Positions 53,440 through 63,913 of a stretch of 64,000 bases of DNA are shown piece after piece (position 1 is the first letter of the stretch; each line of letters opens with the position of its first letter). Where the stretch lies: positions 1 through 64,000 of the forward strand of contig NZ_BALM01000016.1 of the NCBI RefSeq assembly GCF_000614975.1. Reading direction: 5' to 3'. Position numbers and translations under genes: made by a program. A model generated the notes under the pieces. The model ran no database searches. It was given only the letters and a program-made list of their open reading frames with translations, and was not told the DNA's origin. Source of the DNA: Shewanella marina JCM 15074 (GTDB lineage: Bacteria; Pseudomonadota; Gammaproteobacteria; Enterobacterales; Shewanellaceae).

Positions 53440-54792
53440 ATGAAATTAAAACGATCTCTGTTATCCGCCGCCTTACTCGGTTCAAGTTTATTTATTTTGC
53501 CATCGACCTCTTATGCAGCATTACCTTTCGCTGTCGATGGTGAACAACTTCCAAGTCTTGCCCCGATGTTAGCGCGTACAACACCTGCAGTTGTCTCTGT
53601 TTCAGTTGCCGGCACTCATGTTTCGAAACAACAGTTACCAGATATGTTTCGTTATTTCTTTGGGCCAAATGCACCGCGGGAACAAGTGCAAGAGCGGCCT
53701 TTTAGAGGCTTAGGTTCTGGGGTCATCATAGATGCTGATGAAGGCTATATCGTTACCAATAATCATGTCATTGATGGTGCAGATGAAATTATAATAGGCC
53801 TACATGACGGCCGCGAGGTTGATGCAAAACTTATAGGTACTGATGCCGAAGCGGATATTGCGTTATTACAGATTAAAGCAAAAAATTTAACTGAAATTAA
53901 AAAGGCTAATTCAGATAAATTACGTGTAGGCGATTTTACCGTCGCCATTGGTAATCCTTTTGGTCTAGGTCAAACGGTGACTTCTGGTATCGTGAGCGCG
54001 TTAGGCCGCAGCGGCCTCGGCATCGAAATGCTAGAAAACTTTATTCAAACCGATGCCGCCATTAATAGTGGAAACTCTGGTGGTGCACTGGTTAACCTTA
54101 ACGGTGAGCTAATCGGTATTAATACCGCTATTGTTGGCCCTGGTGGCGGTAATGTAGGGATTGGCTTTGCGATTCCTGCCAATATGATGCACAACTTAGT
54201 TGAGCAAATTATTGAACACGGCGAGGTTCGCCGGGGTGTACTTGGTGTAATGGGCCGCGACTTAGACAGTAAATTAGCAGAAGGCTTTGGACTTGACTCT
54301 CAATATGGCGCTTTCGTTAGCGAAGTGCTACCTGATAGTGCCGCTGCTAAAGCCAATATTAAAGCTGGCGATATTATTACCAGTATTAATGGCGTCAAAA
54401 TAAAAAGCTTCCATGAAGTACGAGCCAAGATTGGTACGTTAGGCGCTGGGGCAAAAGTAAAACTCGGATTAATCCGTGATGGTAAACAACGTACCGTCAC
54501 AGCAACACTTGGTAACGCCGAGCAAACGAGCAGCGATAAAGCAGAACTGATCCATCCAATGCTCGCTGGAGCAATCTTAAAAAATAACTCAGACGGGATT
54601 GAAATAACTGAAATAAGCAAAGGTTCACCTGCTGCAGAAAACGGCTTACAAAAGGGCGATTTAATTGTGGGAGTTAACCGTCATAAAATTGATAACTTAA
54701 AACAGTTAAAAGAGAGACTCAAAGATCAATCTAATGTCGCTGCATTAAAAATTGTTAGAGATAATAACTTACTTTATCTTGTCCTAAGGTAA
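53440..54792 (+). CDS. degQ: Periplasmic serine endoprotease DegQ/DegP family
   Basis: A 450-residue HtrA protease and chaperone with signal peptide (PSTSYAA). Triad regions are IVTNNHVIDGADEI (His, near 113), DAEADIALLQ (Asp, near 142) and AAINSGNSGGALVN (Ser, near 215). Two PDZ domains follow (about 260-350 and 365-450). The short LA loop and length favour DegQ over DegP. It degrades misfolded envelope proteins. degS follows in the same direction after 113 bases. Confidence 0.95.
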   Translation: MKLKRSLLSAALLGSSLFILPSTSYAALPFAVDGEQLPSLAPMLARTTPAVVSVSVAGTHVSKQQLPDMFRYFFGPNAPREQVQERPFRGLGSGVIIDADEGYIVTNNHVIDGADEIIIGLHDGREVDAKLIGTDAEADIALLQIKAKNLTEIKKANSDKLRVGDFTVAIGNPFGLGQTVTSGIVSALGRSGLGIEMLENFIQTDAAINSGNSGGALVNLNGELIGINTAIVGPGGGNVGIGFAIPANMMHNLVEQIIEHGEVRRGVLGVMGRDLDSKLAEGFGLDSQYGAFVSEVLPDSAAAKANIKAGDIITSINGVKIKSFHEVRAKIGTLGAGAKVKLGLIRDGKQRTVTATLGNAEQTSSDKAELIHPMLAGAILKNNSDGIEITEISKGSPAAENGLQKGDLIVGVNRHKIDNLKQLKERLKDQSNVAALKIVRDNNLLYLVLR

Positions 54793-54905
54793 CTCATCCT
54801 GCAGCATACGGTAGCTAACAAGCTGCCGTATGCTTTGCCAATAGTATTCCCCTCAATAAACATGGTAATCTAACGCCCCTTTAATTGATTATTGCAAGCG
54901 ACAAC

Positions 54906-55978
54906 ATGAAACATGCCCTGCTCTACATTGGTAAAAGCATTTTATTTGGCTTAATCATTGCTGCCATGATCCTATTGGCAATTAAATTTACGGGTAATCA
55001 AACCCTAGGCCAAGGATTATTGCAACTTCGAGGCCCTAATAACGTCGAGCTATCATTTGCCAATGCAGTTAGAAAAGCGGCGCCAGCTGTCGTTAACATT
55101 TATAGTCTAAGCATTAATCGTAATGAGCCACTGAACTCAGGTTCATTACAAGGTCTAGGTTCTGGCGTGATAATGAGTGGCCAAGGTTATATTCTAACCA
55201 ACTACCATGTTATTAAACGTGCAGATGAAATAGTTGTTGCCTTACAAGATGGCCGCCAATTTACCTCAGAAGTCGTCGGTTCAGATCCCGAAACAGATCT
55301 GGCGGTATTAAAAATTGAAGGTGAAAACTTACCTATCGTTCCAGTTAACTTGAATGCTCCAGCTCAAGTGGGCGATGTCGTGTTAGCCATTGGTAACCCA
55401 TACAACTTAGGTCAAACCATTACCCAAGGCATCATCAGTGCGACAGGCCGAAGTGCTTAAGTTCTGGTTACTTAGATTTCTTACAAACAGATGCTGCTAT
55501 TAACGAAGGCAACTCTGGAGGTGCGCTTATTGATACCAGTGGCGAATTAATTGGTATTAATACGGCGGCATTTAAAATTGGTAGTGATAACGGCAACCAT
55601 GGTATTAACTTTGCGATTCCAATCAAACTTGCCCACAACATTATGGTCAAGCTGATTAAACATGGACGCGTGATCCGTGGTGCTCTAGGCATATCGGGTG
55701 AAGCCGTGAGCCCAGTAATGGCTCAAATACTTAACTTACCCGATGCGAAAGGCGTGATAGTCACAACAGTAGAGCCTAATGGCCCTGCCGCCAAAGCAGG
55801 CTTAAAACCACGTGACACCATCATTAAATATCAAGATAAAACGATTTCATCAGCAGAAAACCTAATGGATAACGTGGCCGAAACACCGCCTAATACTAAG
55901 GTCAACATGACCATTATCCGCAATGGTAAAGAGATGACTTTACCTGTCACTATTGTGGAAAAGAAGCCTGCAAAATGA
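54906..55978 (+). pseudogene. degS: Sigma-E-activating protease DegS, one-base deletion breaks frame
   Basis: DegS is a membrane-anchored site-1 protease that cleaves RseA to release sigma-E. The first frame has the N-terminal anchor (LFGLIIAAMILLAIKF), His region LTNYHVIKRADEI and Asp region DPETDLAVLKI, then stops after [10 protein letters not shown] at 55460. The downstream frame resumes [23 protein letters not shown] with the catalytic Ser and a single PDZ domain. Adding one G at 55455 (AGTGCTTA to AGTGGCTTA) gives an unbroken 357-residue protein (E. coli 355). I chose the ATG at 54906 over an upstream TTG. Confidence 0.94.
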
Positions 55979-55992
55979 TCATATAACAGACA

Positions 55993-56024
55993 CAAAAAAA
56001 CCGGCCAATAAGCCGGTTTTTTTA
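55993..56024. terminator. Bidirectional terminator between degS and murA
   Basis: AAAAAAACCGGC and GCCGGTTTTTTT pair around CAATAA, serving the convergent transcripts. Confidence 0.92.
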
Positions 56025-56037
56025 TAAGCAAAATTAA

Positions 56038-57309
<1,272 letters not shown>

Positions 57310-57567
57310 CTACGCTGGCATATTGAAAACTTTTTCGCGTTTCCATTCGGTTGGCGTGAAAGCTTTAATGGTAAGCGCATGCAATTCACCACTGGTAATA
57401 TGTTCCATTAATGGCGCATAGATTGCCTGCTGCTTTTTAACTCTGCTCATCTCGGCAAAGCATTCACCAACAGCAATCACCTTGTAGTGACTGCCATCGC
57501 TGCTGACCTGGACTTCGTCTAAGTTTAGTGCAGTCTGTAAAATCTGTTCTATCTGGTTACAATCCAT
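57310..57567 (-). CDS. ibaG: BolA family protein IbaG
   Basis: An 85-residue BolA-like protein. EVQVSSDGSHYKVIAVGECF and the C-terminal HALTIKAFTPTEW contain the conserved Cys/His pair that shares Fe-S clusters with monothiol glutaredoxin. It lies nine bases upstream of murA, as in E. coli. Confidence 0.92.
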   Translation of the reverse strand: MDCNQIEQILQTALNLDEVQVSSDGSHYKVIAVGECFAEMSRVKKQQAIYAPLMEHITSGELHALTIKAFTPTEWKREKVFNMPA

Positions 57568-57595
57568 GGGATATTTTACCTATATTAGCCATTTC

Positions 57596-57877
57596 TTATA
57601 AGAAGAAATCGTGTAAGTCATATAAATGAATCAATTGGGTTAACTGAGCAGGTGCATTGCACATAACTAGTTTGCCACCTTGTAGGTGATTGACCGCAAC
57701 TAATTCCAGCAAGAATGCCACTCCAGCACTATCGCTATACGTTAATTTGGACAGGTTTAAAGATTGACAATCAGCAGCAATTAAAGTTTTACGCTGTGGC
57801 CAAAGTTGTTTCACTTCATCTTGACTTAAGCGGCCAGTTAGATAGCTTACTTGCTGATCAACTTGAATATTCACCAC
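57596..57877 (-). CDS. mlaB: STAS-domain lipid-transport subunit MlaB
   Basis: A 93-residue STAS protein. LNLSKLTYSDSAGVAFLLEL holds the DSAG motif near residue 49. MlaB stabilises and activates the MlaF ATPase on the cytoplasmic face of the MlaFEDB complex. Position between mlaC and ibaG is conserved. Confidence 0.9.
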   Translation of the reverse strand: MVNIQVDQQVSYLTGRLSQDEVKQLWPQRKTLIAADCQSLNLSKLTYSDSAGVAFLLELVAVNHLQGGKLVMCNAPAQLTQLIHLYDLHDFFL

Positions 57878-57879
57878 AA

Positions 57880-58536
57880 CTATTTACTCTGTTTATCAGA
57901 GCTAGTATGGATACTCTCAGCTGCTTTTTGCTGTAATAGCTTAATCACATTATCAATGCCCTGTTGACGAATAAGGGTAGTCACTTCAGATTGCTTTGAA
58001 GACAATAGACTCACACCTTCAGCGACCATATCAAATGCTTTCCAAGAATCGTCTTTTAAACGACGTACTTTAAACTGCACTTTAATTGGTGGACGGCCCT
58101 GTTCAATAATTTGCACATTGATTGGTACAATCTTTTCACCAGCAAAATCTCTAGCGGGTTCAAATTCAACTTTTTGATTAGTGTACTCAGTAAATGCTTG
58201 CGCATACGTAGTCACTAAATACCCCTCAAACGCTTTTACGAAATCAGCACGTTGCTGTTTACTGGTTTGACGTAGATACTGACCTAATACTTTGTATGAT
58301 GCATATTTATAATCAACAAATGGCATCAACTCTACAGTCACAATCGTTTTTAAATAGTTCGGGTCAGCTTTAATTTGAGCCTGATCTTGGTTAAAACGAT
58401 CAAATGTCTGCTGCGCCACTGCTTCCATCATTTTATATGGATTTTGAGTATCAATCGTTTGCGCTTGAGCAGGTACAGTGATAACACCGATAACCACTAA
58501 CAAAGCACTAAATAGTTGAACAATCTGCTTAAACAT
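57880..58536 (-). CDS. mlaC: Periplasmic phospholipid carrier MlaC
   Basis: A 218-residue exported protein with signal peptide (TVPAQAQ). YMMEAVAQQTFDRF-like KMMEAVAQQTFDRFNQDQ and MPFVDYKYASYKVLG match the MlaC/Ttg2D fold that shuttles phospholipids between MlaA at the outer membrane and MlaD. It overlaps nothing but is tightly packed, three bases before mlaB. Confidence 0.93.
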   Translation of the reverse strand: MFKQIVQLFSALLVVIGVITVPAQAQTIDTQNPYKMMEAVAQQTFDRFNQDQAQIKADPNYLKTIVTVELMPFVDYKYASYKVLGQYLRQTSKQQRADFVKAFEGYLVTTYAQAFTEYTNQKVEFEPARDFAGEKIVPINVQIIEQGRPPIKVQFKVRRLKDDSWKAFDMVAEGVSLLSSKQSEVTTLIRQQGIDNVIKLLQQKAAESIHTSSDKQSK

Positions 58537-58547
58537 AAAACTGACTC

Positions 58548-59021
58548 CTACTTGTCTTTAGATGACATGCTATATAAAAATTGGCCTATCAGATCTTCAA
58601 GCACTAATGCTGAATGGGTATCATCGATTCGATCGCCATTCGCCAATATCGAAGTATCATCATCTTCAAAACCAGGTGTTAATCCTAAAAACTGCTCGCC
58701 TAATAAACCCGACGTTAAGATTGCAACACTACTAGTATCAGTAAATTGGTGATAACGCTCATCCATCGTTAAGGTCACTATCGGCATTAAGCTTTTTGGG
58801 TCAAGTTCAATATGACTTACCCGACCAACCACCACGCCCCCCACCTTTACAGGTGAACGCACTTTTAGACCACCAATATTGCTAAACTTAGCATATAGGG
58901 TATAGGTATCATCGCTGACTTTGACATCAACATTGGCTACTTTAAATACCAACACTAAAAAAGCGGCAAGTGCTGATAATAAAAATAAACCGACTAATAA
59001 TTCAATTTTCCGTGTCAACAT
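58548..59021 (-). CDS. mlaD: MCE-domain lipid-binding protein MlaD
   Basis: A 157-residue inner-membrane protein: an N-terminal helix (IELLVGLFLLSALAAFLVLVF, split at about 5-25) and a periplasmic MCE domain with YAKFSNIGGLKVRSPVKVGGV. It forms the hexameric ring of the Mla importer. The ATG at 59021 gives MLTRKIELLVG, the family start; an upstream in-frame codon (59072) overlaps mlaE. It is shorter than E. coli MlaD (183) at the C-terminus. Confidence 0.93.
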   Translation of the reverse strand: MLTRKIELLVGLFLLSALAAFLVLVFKVANVDVKVSDDTYTLYAKFSNIGGLKVRSPVKVGGVVVGRVSHIELDPKSLMPIVTLTMDERYHQFTDTSSVAILTSGLLGEQFLGLTPGFEDDDTSILANGDRIDDTHSALVLEDLIGQFLYSMSSKDK

Positions 59022-59061
59022 ATTGAAATTCCAGTTATTACTTTGGTGTAATGAATAACGT

Positions 59062-59846
59062 TTAACTCGCAAACATCATCGCAGTTAAAACAAAATCTAA
59101 TGCAAGTACAGCTAAGCTAGACTGTACGACTGTTTGTGTGGTTGCGCGGCTGATCCCTTCTGGATTAGGCACGGCATAATAACCGCGATAAAGCGCAATC
59201 CAAGTCACCACTACAGCAAAGGCAACACTCTTAATTAAACAATTTACGATATCTTGGCGCCACTCAACTTGAGCCTGTAAAATTGACCAAAAAGAACCGT
59301 CATCGATACCTTTCCACTCAACGCCAACAAGGTAACCACCATAAACGCCTACTGCGACAAACATCACAGCTAATAGTGGCATACTGATGACTCCCGCCCA
59401 AAAACGTGGCGCAATTATTTGCCTTAATGGATCAACCGCCATCATCTCAAGACTGGATAATTGCTCAGTACTCTTCATTAAGCCTAATTCTGCCGTTAAT
59501 GCAGAACCCGCTCGGCCAGCAAATAATAATGCCGTTACCACTGGACCTAACTCTCGTAACAAGCTTAATGCGACCATTGGCCCCAAGCTATCTTCAGTAC
59601 CAAAATCAACCAAGATGGTATAGCCTTGCAGCGCTAATACCATACCGATAAACAATCCTGATACCAGTACAATGATCATTGACTGCACACCAATCACATA
59701 TAATTGTTTTATTAGTAATGGCACACCTTTACTTGGTCTTGGCGCAATAAATATTGCTCCCCATAACATCAGTCCTGCACGGCCAAGGCCTCGCACCATG
59801 CAATGGCACTCTGACCTAAATCAGCAATGCTATTGATTAAATTCAC
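59062..59846 (-). pseudogene. mlaE: Lipid ABC permease MlaE, one-base deletion near the N-terminus
   Basis: MlaE is the permease of the MlaFEDB complex. A frame from ATG 59799 ([14 protein letters not shown]) looks complete at 245 residues, but family members have about 15 more at the N-terminus. These are encoded in another frame from GTG 59846 ([16 protein letters not shown]), which has AAGGAG upstream and overlaps the mlaF stop. Adding one G (minus strand TGGTGC to TGGGTGC, at 59796-59797) joins them into a 261-residue protein (E. coli 260). The rest, including [20 protein letters not shown] and [10 protein letters not shown], is intact. Confidence 0.88.
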
Positions 59847-60646
59847 CCAATAAGCTCCTTTTGGTAATCCATTGCGGGATAATGAAATGGCACAGGACCA
59901 TCAGGCTCCCCTAATAAAAACTGCTGTAACTGCTGATTATCTGACTGTTTTAATTGTGCGGGCGTACCATGAGCAATCACTTTTCTATCTGCGACAACAT
60001 AAACGTAATCGGCAATACTCATCACCTCTTCAACATCATGAGACACAACCACTGACGTTAAGTTAAGTGCGCTAGATAAATCACGAATCAATTTAACTAA
60101 CACTCCCATCGCGATAGGGTCTTGACCCGCAAAAGGCTCATCATACATCACCATATCAGGCTCTAACGCAATCGCTCGGGCCAGTGCCGCGCGGCGTTGC
60201 ATACCACCAGAAAGCTCGCTTGGCATTAACTGCGCTGCGCCTCGTAAACCGACAGCCTCAAGCTTCATTAACACAATGCGACGGATAATCACTTCATCTA
60301 AGCCTGAATGTTCTCTTAATGCGAAAGCCACATTATCGAACACATTCATGTCGGTGAATAATGCACCACTTTGAAACAACATACTCATGCGTTTTCGAAG
60401 TTGATACAATTGCTTACGATTTATTTTGTGAATATCATGTCCATCAAACAATACTTGGCCATGATCTGGCGTTAATTGGCCTGCAATTAGCTTTAATAAT
60501 GTGGTTTTACCAATACCACTGGGTCCCATAATCGCGGTAACTTTACCTCGAGGGATCGACAAACTGATATCGTCATAGATAACGTGTTGGCCTCGGCTAA
60601 ACCCTAAGTTATGGATTTCAACCAAAGAATCCTGCGCTAATGTCAT
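59843..60646 (-). CDS. mlaF: Lipid ABC transporter ATPase MlaF
   Basis: A 267-residue ABC ATPase (E. coli 269). Walker A is MGPSGIGKTTLLKL near residue 40, the Q-loop region is MLFQSGALF near 90, the signature is LSGGMQRRAALARA near 145, and Walker B is MVMYDEPFAGQDPI near 167. It drives phospholipid transport to maintain outer-membrane asymmetry. First gene of the mla operon, divergent from yrbG. Confidence 0.96.
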   Translation of the reverse strand: MTLAQDSLVEIHNLGFSRGQHVIYDDISLSIPRGKVTAIMGPSGIGKTTLLKLIAGQLTPDHGQVLFDGHDIHKINRKQLYQLRKRMSMLFQSGALFTDMNVFDNVAFALREHSGLDEVIIRRIVLMKLEAVGLRGAAQLMPSELSGGMQRRAALARAIALEPDMVMYDEPFAGQDPIAMGVLVKLIRDLSSALNLTSVVVSHDVEEVMSIADYVYVVADRKVIAHGTPAQLKQSDNQQLQQFLLGEPDGPVPFHYPAMDYQKELIG

Positions 60647-60674
60647 GGAGCGTCCTAGGTAATAGTGAAGGATA

Positions 60675-60689
60675 ATGCCAACTTGGCAT
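60675..60689. promoter_or_regulatory. Short palindrome upstream of mlaF
   Basis: ATGCCAA and TTGGCAT are perfect inverted arms around a single C in the mlaF-yrbG intergenic region, about 30 bases before the mlaF ATG. It could be an operator; no factor is assigned. Confidence 0.35.
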
Positions 60690-60816
60690 AATGAAATTTA
60701 GCCGTAAATTGTACGTAATTGCCTTACTTGGCACAACATAATCAACACTATCTGTATCAGATACTTTCATTTTGTGTCAATTACAGCGAAAATGCGCACG
60801 GGACAATTAACAGATT

Positions 60817-61797
60817 ATGGACATGTTATTTAATATATTTATTCTGCTAGCAGGACTGGCTCTCTTAGTATGGAGTGCAGATAAATTTGTTTATGGTGCG
60901 GCCGCATTTGCGCGCAACCTTGGATTACCGCCACTATTAATAGGACTCACTATTGTAGCGATGGGCAGTAGCACACCAGAAATGTTTGTTGCCGCAACTG
61001 CGTCAATGAATAACATGACCGATACCGCCATTGGTAACGTATTAGGCTCCAACGTGGCCAATATTACCCTGATTTTAGGCGTCACGGCTTTATTTGGCGC
61101 AATTGCAGTTAGCAAACAAACCCTAACCCGTGAAATCCCATTAATGTTAGCAGCAACAGCGGTTGCAGGGTATTTATTGCATGATGGCCAACTTAGCCGC
61201 AACGATGGGTTAATTTTATTAGGCTTATTTATCGCGCTAATGGCCTATTTAATCTGGCAAGGTTTACAGCAACGCAAACAACAATTAGCAACTGTAGTAG
61301 CAGATGATATCGATACCGATGAAATCCCCTTGGGCGTCCCCACCTATATCGCCATCATTTGGATTATTGTCGGTATTATTCTACTGCCGCTCTCTGCAGA
61401 CTGGATGGTACAAGGCGCAGTAGGCATAGCCAAAGCGTTCCATCTGTCTGATTTAGTTATTGGCTTAACGATTATAGCAGTAGGCACTAGCTTACCGGAA
61501 CTAGCAGCATGTATTGCTGGCATTATAAAAAAAGAAGATGATTTAGCCATTGGCAATATTGTTGGTTCCAATTTATTTAATATTCTTGCAGTATTAGCAA
61601 TCCCCGGCTTAATTGCACCGGGAGCAATTGATGCTGCAGCATTTAATCGTGATTTTTTTATGGTATTAGCCACCAGCGCCGCATTGCCTTTATTGGTATT
61701 ATTAACCGGTAAACGTAGACAGTTAACACGTTGGCATGGGCTTTTATTTTTAGTCATTTTTATTGCTTATCAAAGCGCACTTTTTATCGCTAGGTAG
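60817..61797 (+). CDS. yrbG: Calcium/sodium antiporter (CaCA family, YrbG)
   Basis: A 326-residue inner-membrane exchanger (E. coli YrbG 325) with two inverted Na_Ca_ex repeats. The ion-binding alpha motifs are MGSSTPEMFVAATA with GNVLGSNVANI near residue 50, and VGTSLPELAACIAG with GNIVGSNLFNI near 225. It precedes kdsD, with ends and starts nearly adjacent, in the conserved yrbG-kdsD-kdsC-lptCAB order. Confidence 0.94.
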   Translation: MDMLFNIFILLAGLALLVWSADKFVYGAAAFARNLGLPPLLIGLTIVAMGSSTPEMFVAATASMNNMTDTAIGNVLGSNVANITLILGVTALFGAIAVSKQTLTREIPLMLAATAVAGYLLHDGQLSRNDGLILLGLFIALMAYLIWQGLQQRKQQLATVVADDIDTDEIPLGVPTYIAIIWIIVGIILLPLSADWMVQGAVGIAKAFHLSDLVIGLTIIAVGTSLPELAACIAGIIKKEDDLAIGNIVGSNLFNILAVLAIPGLIAPGAIDAAAFNRDFFMVLATSAALPLLVLLTGKRRQLTRWHGLLFLVIFIAYQSALFIAR

Positions 61798-61828
61798 CAA
61801 CCTACAGCCAAATAATAGAGAGAACAGC

Positions 61829-62806
61829 ATGGTAAATGAACGCCAACTACGCCAATGGGGTTCCAAAGTCATTGATATCGAAAAAGCAGCGTTAAGCAAC
61901 TTATATCAATACATAGACTCAACTGAATTTGCTCAAGCTTGCCAGCTTATCTTACGCTGCAGCGGTAAAGTGATAGTGATGGGCATGGGTAAATCAGGTC
62001 ATATTGGTCGTAAAATTGCGGCAACACTCGCCAGCACAGGTACACCTGCTTTTTTTATCCATCCAGGTGAAGCTAGCCACGGTGATTTAGGCATGATTAG
62101 CGATAATGATGTGGTGTTAGCCATTTCAAATTCAGGTGAATCGAGTGAAATTCTAACCTTAATCCCAGTAATGAAGCGCCGCGGTATCGCACTAGTAACG
62201 ATTACAGGTAAGCCAGAATCTAACATGGCTAAACTGGCACAATTACATCTATGTATTGAGGTACCTGAAGAAGCCTGTCCACTCGGCTTGGCACCGACCT
62301 CAAGCACCACAGCAACATTAGTCATGGGGGATGCGCTTGCCATTGCATTACTGCAAGCAAAAGGCTTTACTAAAGATGACTTTGCATTATCGCATCCCGG
62401 TGGCAGTCTTGGCCGTAAATTGCTACTTAAAGTCAGTGATATTATGCATGCAGGTCAAGAGATACCAGTGGTAGATGAAAATATATCCATTACTAATGCC
62501 TTATATGAAATATCAAATAAAGGCTTAGGCATGACCGCCGTTACCAACCAGTTAGGACAACTCACGGGACTCTTTACTGATGGTGATTTACGCCGAGTGA
62601 TTGATGCAGATATCAATCTCCGTCAAACCAAAATAGCAGAAGTGATGACCAAAAATTGCGTTACACTCAATACTGATATGTTGGCGGCATCTGCATTAAA
62701 AATAATGGATGAAAAAAATATTAATGGTTTAATCGTCGTCAACGCGCAGAATCAGCCGATAGGCGCGTTGAATATGCTTGATATGGTTCGAGCAGGAGTA
62801 ATTTAA
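61829..62806 (+). CDS. kdsD: D-arabinose 5-phosphate isomerase
   Basis: A 325-residue enzyme making arabinose-5-phosphate for Kdo. The SIS domain includes VMGMGKSGHIGRKIAATLAS near residue 50 and ISNSGESSEILTLIP near 98; two CBS domains follow from about 205. I chose the ATG at 61829; an upstream ATG in frame at 61763 would overlap yrbG and has no family support. Confidence 0.95.
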   Translation: MVNERQLRQWGSKVIDIEKAALSNLYQYIDSTEFAQACQLILRCSGKVIVMGMGKSGHIGRKIAATLASTGTPAFFIHPGEASHGDLGMISDNDVVLAISNSGESSEILTLIPVMKRRGIALVTITGKPESNMAKLAQLHLCIEVPEEACPLGLAPTSSTTATLVMGDALAIALLQAKGFTKDDFALSHPGGSLGRKLLLKVSDIMHAGQEIPVVDENISITNALYEISNKGLGMTAVTNQLGQLTGLFTDGDLRRVIDADINLRQTKIAEVMTKNCVTLNTDMLAASALKIMDEKNINGLIVVNAQNQPIGALNMLDMVRAGVI

Positions 62807-62807
62807 G

Positions 62808-63359
62808 ATGGCACAACTTGGTTTATATGGCCCAATAGAAGATAACGTATGGCAAAAAGCCAGTCAGATAAAATTACTTATTTGTGATGTTGATGGGGTC
62901 TTTTCTGATGGCCGTATTTATCTAAGCAATAGTGGTGAAGAGCTAAAAGCCTTCCATACTCGAGATGGTTTTGGTGTACGTTCACTGTTGTCATGTAATA
63001 TTAATATTGCCGTGATTACTGGCCGTAAATCACAATTAGTTGAAAACCGTATGCGCGCGCTAGGTGTCGACAAAATTTACCAAGGTATTGATGATAAGTT
63101 AGTCGCTTATCGCGAGTTGCTCGCTCATTATCAAGTTACTCCTGAACAAGTCGCTTATATTGGTGATGACATGGTCGACCTACCCGTGATGCAACAAGTG
63201 GGATTAAGTGTGTCAGTTGCAGACGGACATCCTTACGTCAAAAAACAAGTTGATATGGTGACTTATACCGCTGGCGGCCACGGCGCACTACGAGAACTAA
63301 CTGACTTAATATTAATGAGCCAGAACAAGTTTGAACAAGCCCATGGGATGAGTGTATGA
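62808..63359 (+). CDS. kdsC: 3-deoxy-D-manno-octulosonate 8-phosphate phosphatase
   Basis: A 183-residue HAD phosphatase. The nucleophile and acid are in LLICDVDGVFSDGRIYL near residue 25, motif II is VITGRKSQLVENR near 70, and the metal-binding motif is YIGDDMVDLPVM near 117. It releases Kdo for LPS. One base separates the kdsD stop from its ATG, and its stop overlaps lptC. Confidence 0.96.
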   Translation: MAQLGLYGPIEDNVWQKASQIKLLICDVDGVFSDGRIYLSNSGEELKAFHTRDGFGVRSLLSCNINIAVITGRKSQLVENRMRALGVDKIYQGIDDKLVAYRELLAHYQVTPEQVAYIGDDMVDLPVMQQVGLSVSVADGHPYVKKQVDMVTYTAGGHGALRELTDLILMSQNKFEQAHGMSV

Positions 63360-63913
63360 ACCGCACCACCATTGCCATTATCGCCCTATTTGCATTAGCG
63401 GTCGGGCTATATTGGCAAGTTCAAGTCAAACGAGATAATCAAGTGAGCCATGCTCAGTCAGTGCTAGCGCCTGACTTTGTGGCAGATAATCTGCGCAGTG
63501 TTGAATATAACGAACAAGGTAATATCAATAGCCGCGTGACTGCTGAACATATGGAACACTACAATAGCACCAATAAAACCTTTTTCACTAAGCCAGTTTA
63601 CTTGGTCTACCCAAGTAATGGCCAAGCACAATGGCAACTGGTGGCAGACAAAGGCATACTCGATAAAAACTCAGGTCATGTGGTACTTGAAAATCATGTT
63701 ATCATTAAAGCCATCAACGCTGACGAACCAATACAAAGTTTAACGACTGATTATTTAGAGCTCGATTTAAATACCATGATTATGAGCTCAGATAGTGTAA
63801 TTCATGTGTTGGGTAATCACTTTACCATTGAGGGTAAAGGGTTATACGCTGACTTAAATGCTCAGACCGTTAAATTAACCAGTCAGGTAAAAGGACAGTA
63901 TGAACCTCAATAA
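63356..63913 (+). CDS. lptC: LPS export protein LptC
   Basis: A 185-residue bitopic protein: an N-terminal helix (TIAIIALFALAVGLYWQV) and a periplasmic beta-jellyroll (YNEQGNINSRVTAEHMEHY; DKNSGHVVLENHVIIKAIN). It joins the LptB2FG extractor to the LptA bridge. Its ATG overlaps the kdsC stop by four bases, and its 3' end overlaps lptA by 14 bases. Confidence 0.94.
   Translation: MNRTTIAIIALFALAVGLYWQVQVKRDNQVSHAQSVLAPDFVADNLRSVEYNEQGNINSRVTAEHMEHYNSTNKTFFTKPVYLVYPSNGQAQWQLVADKGILDKNSGHVVLENHVIIKAINADEPIQSLTTDYLELDLNTMIMSSDSVIHVLGNHFTIEGKGLYADLNAQTVKLTSQVKGQYEPQ

Noticed and set aside
55443..55480. Programmed ribosomal frameshift in degS (and likewise in lnt, rnr, MATE)
   Set aside because: No slippery heptamer with a downstream structure is apparent, the sites share only a shortened G/C run, and the genes are not known for recoding.
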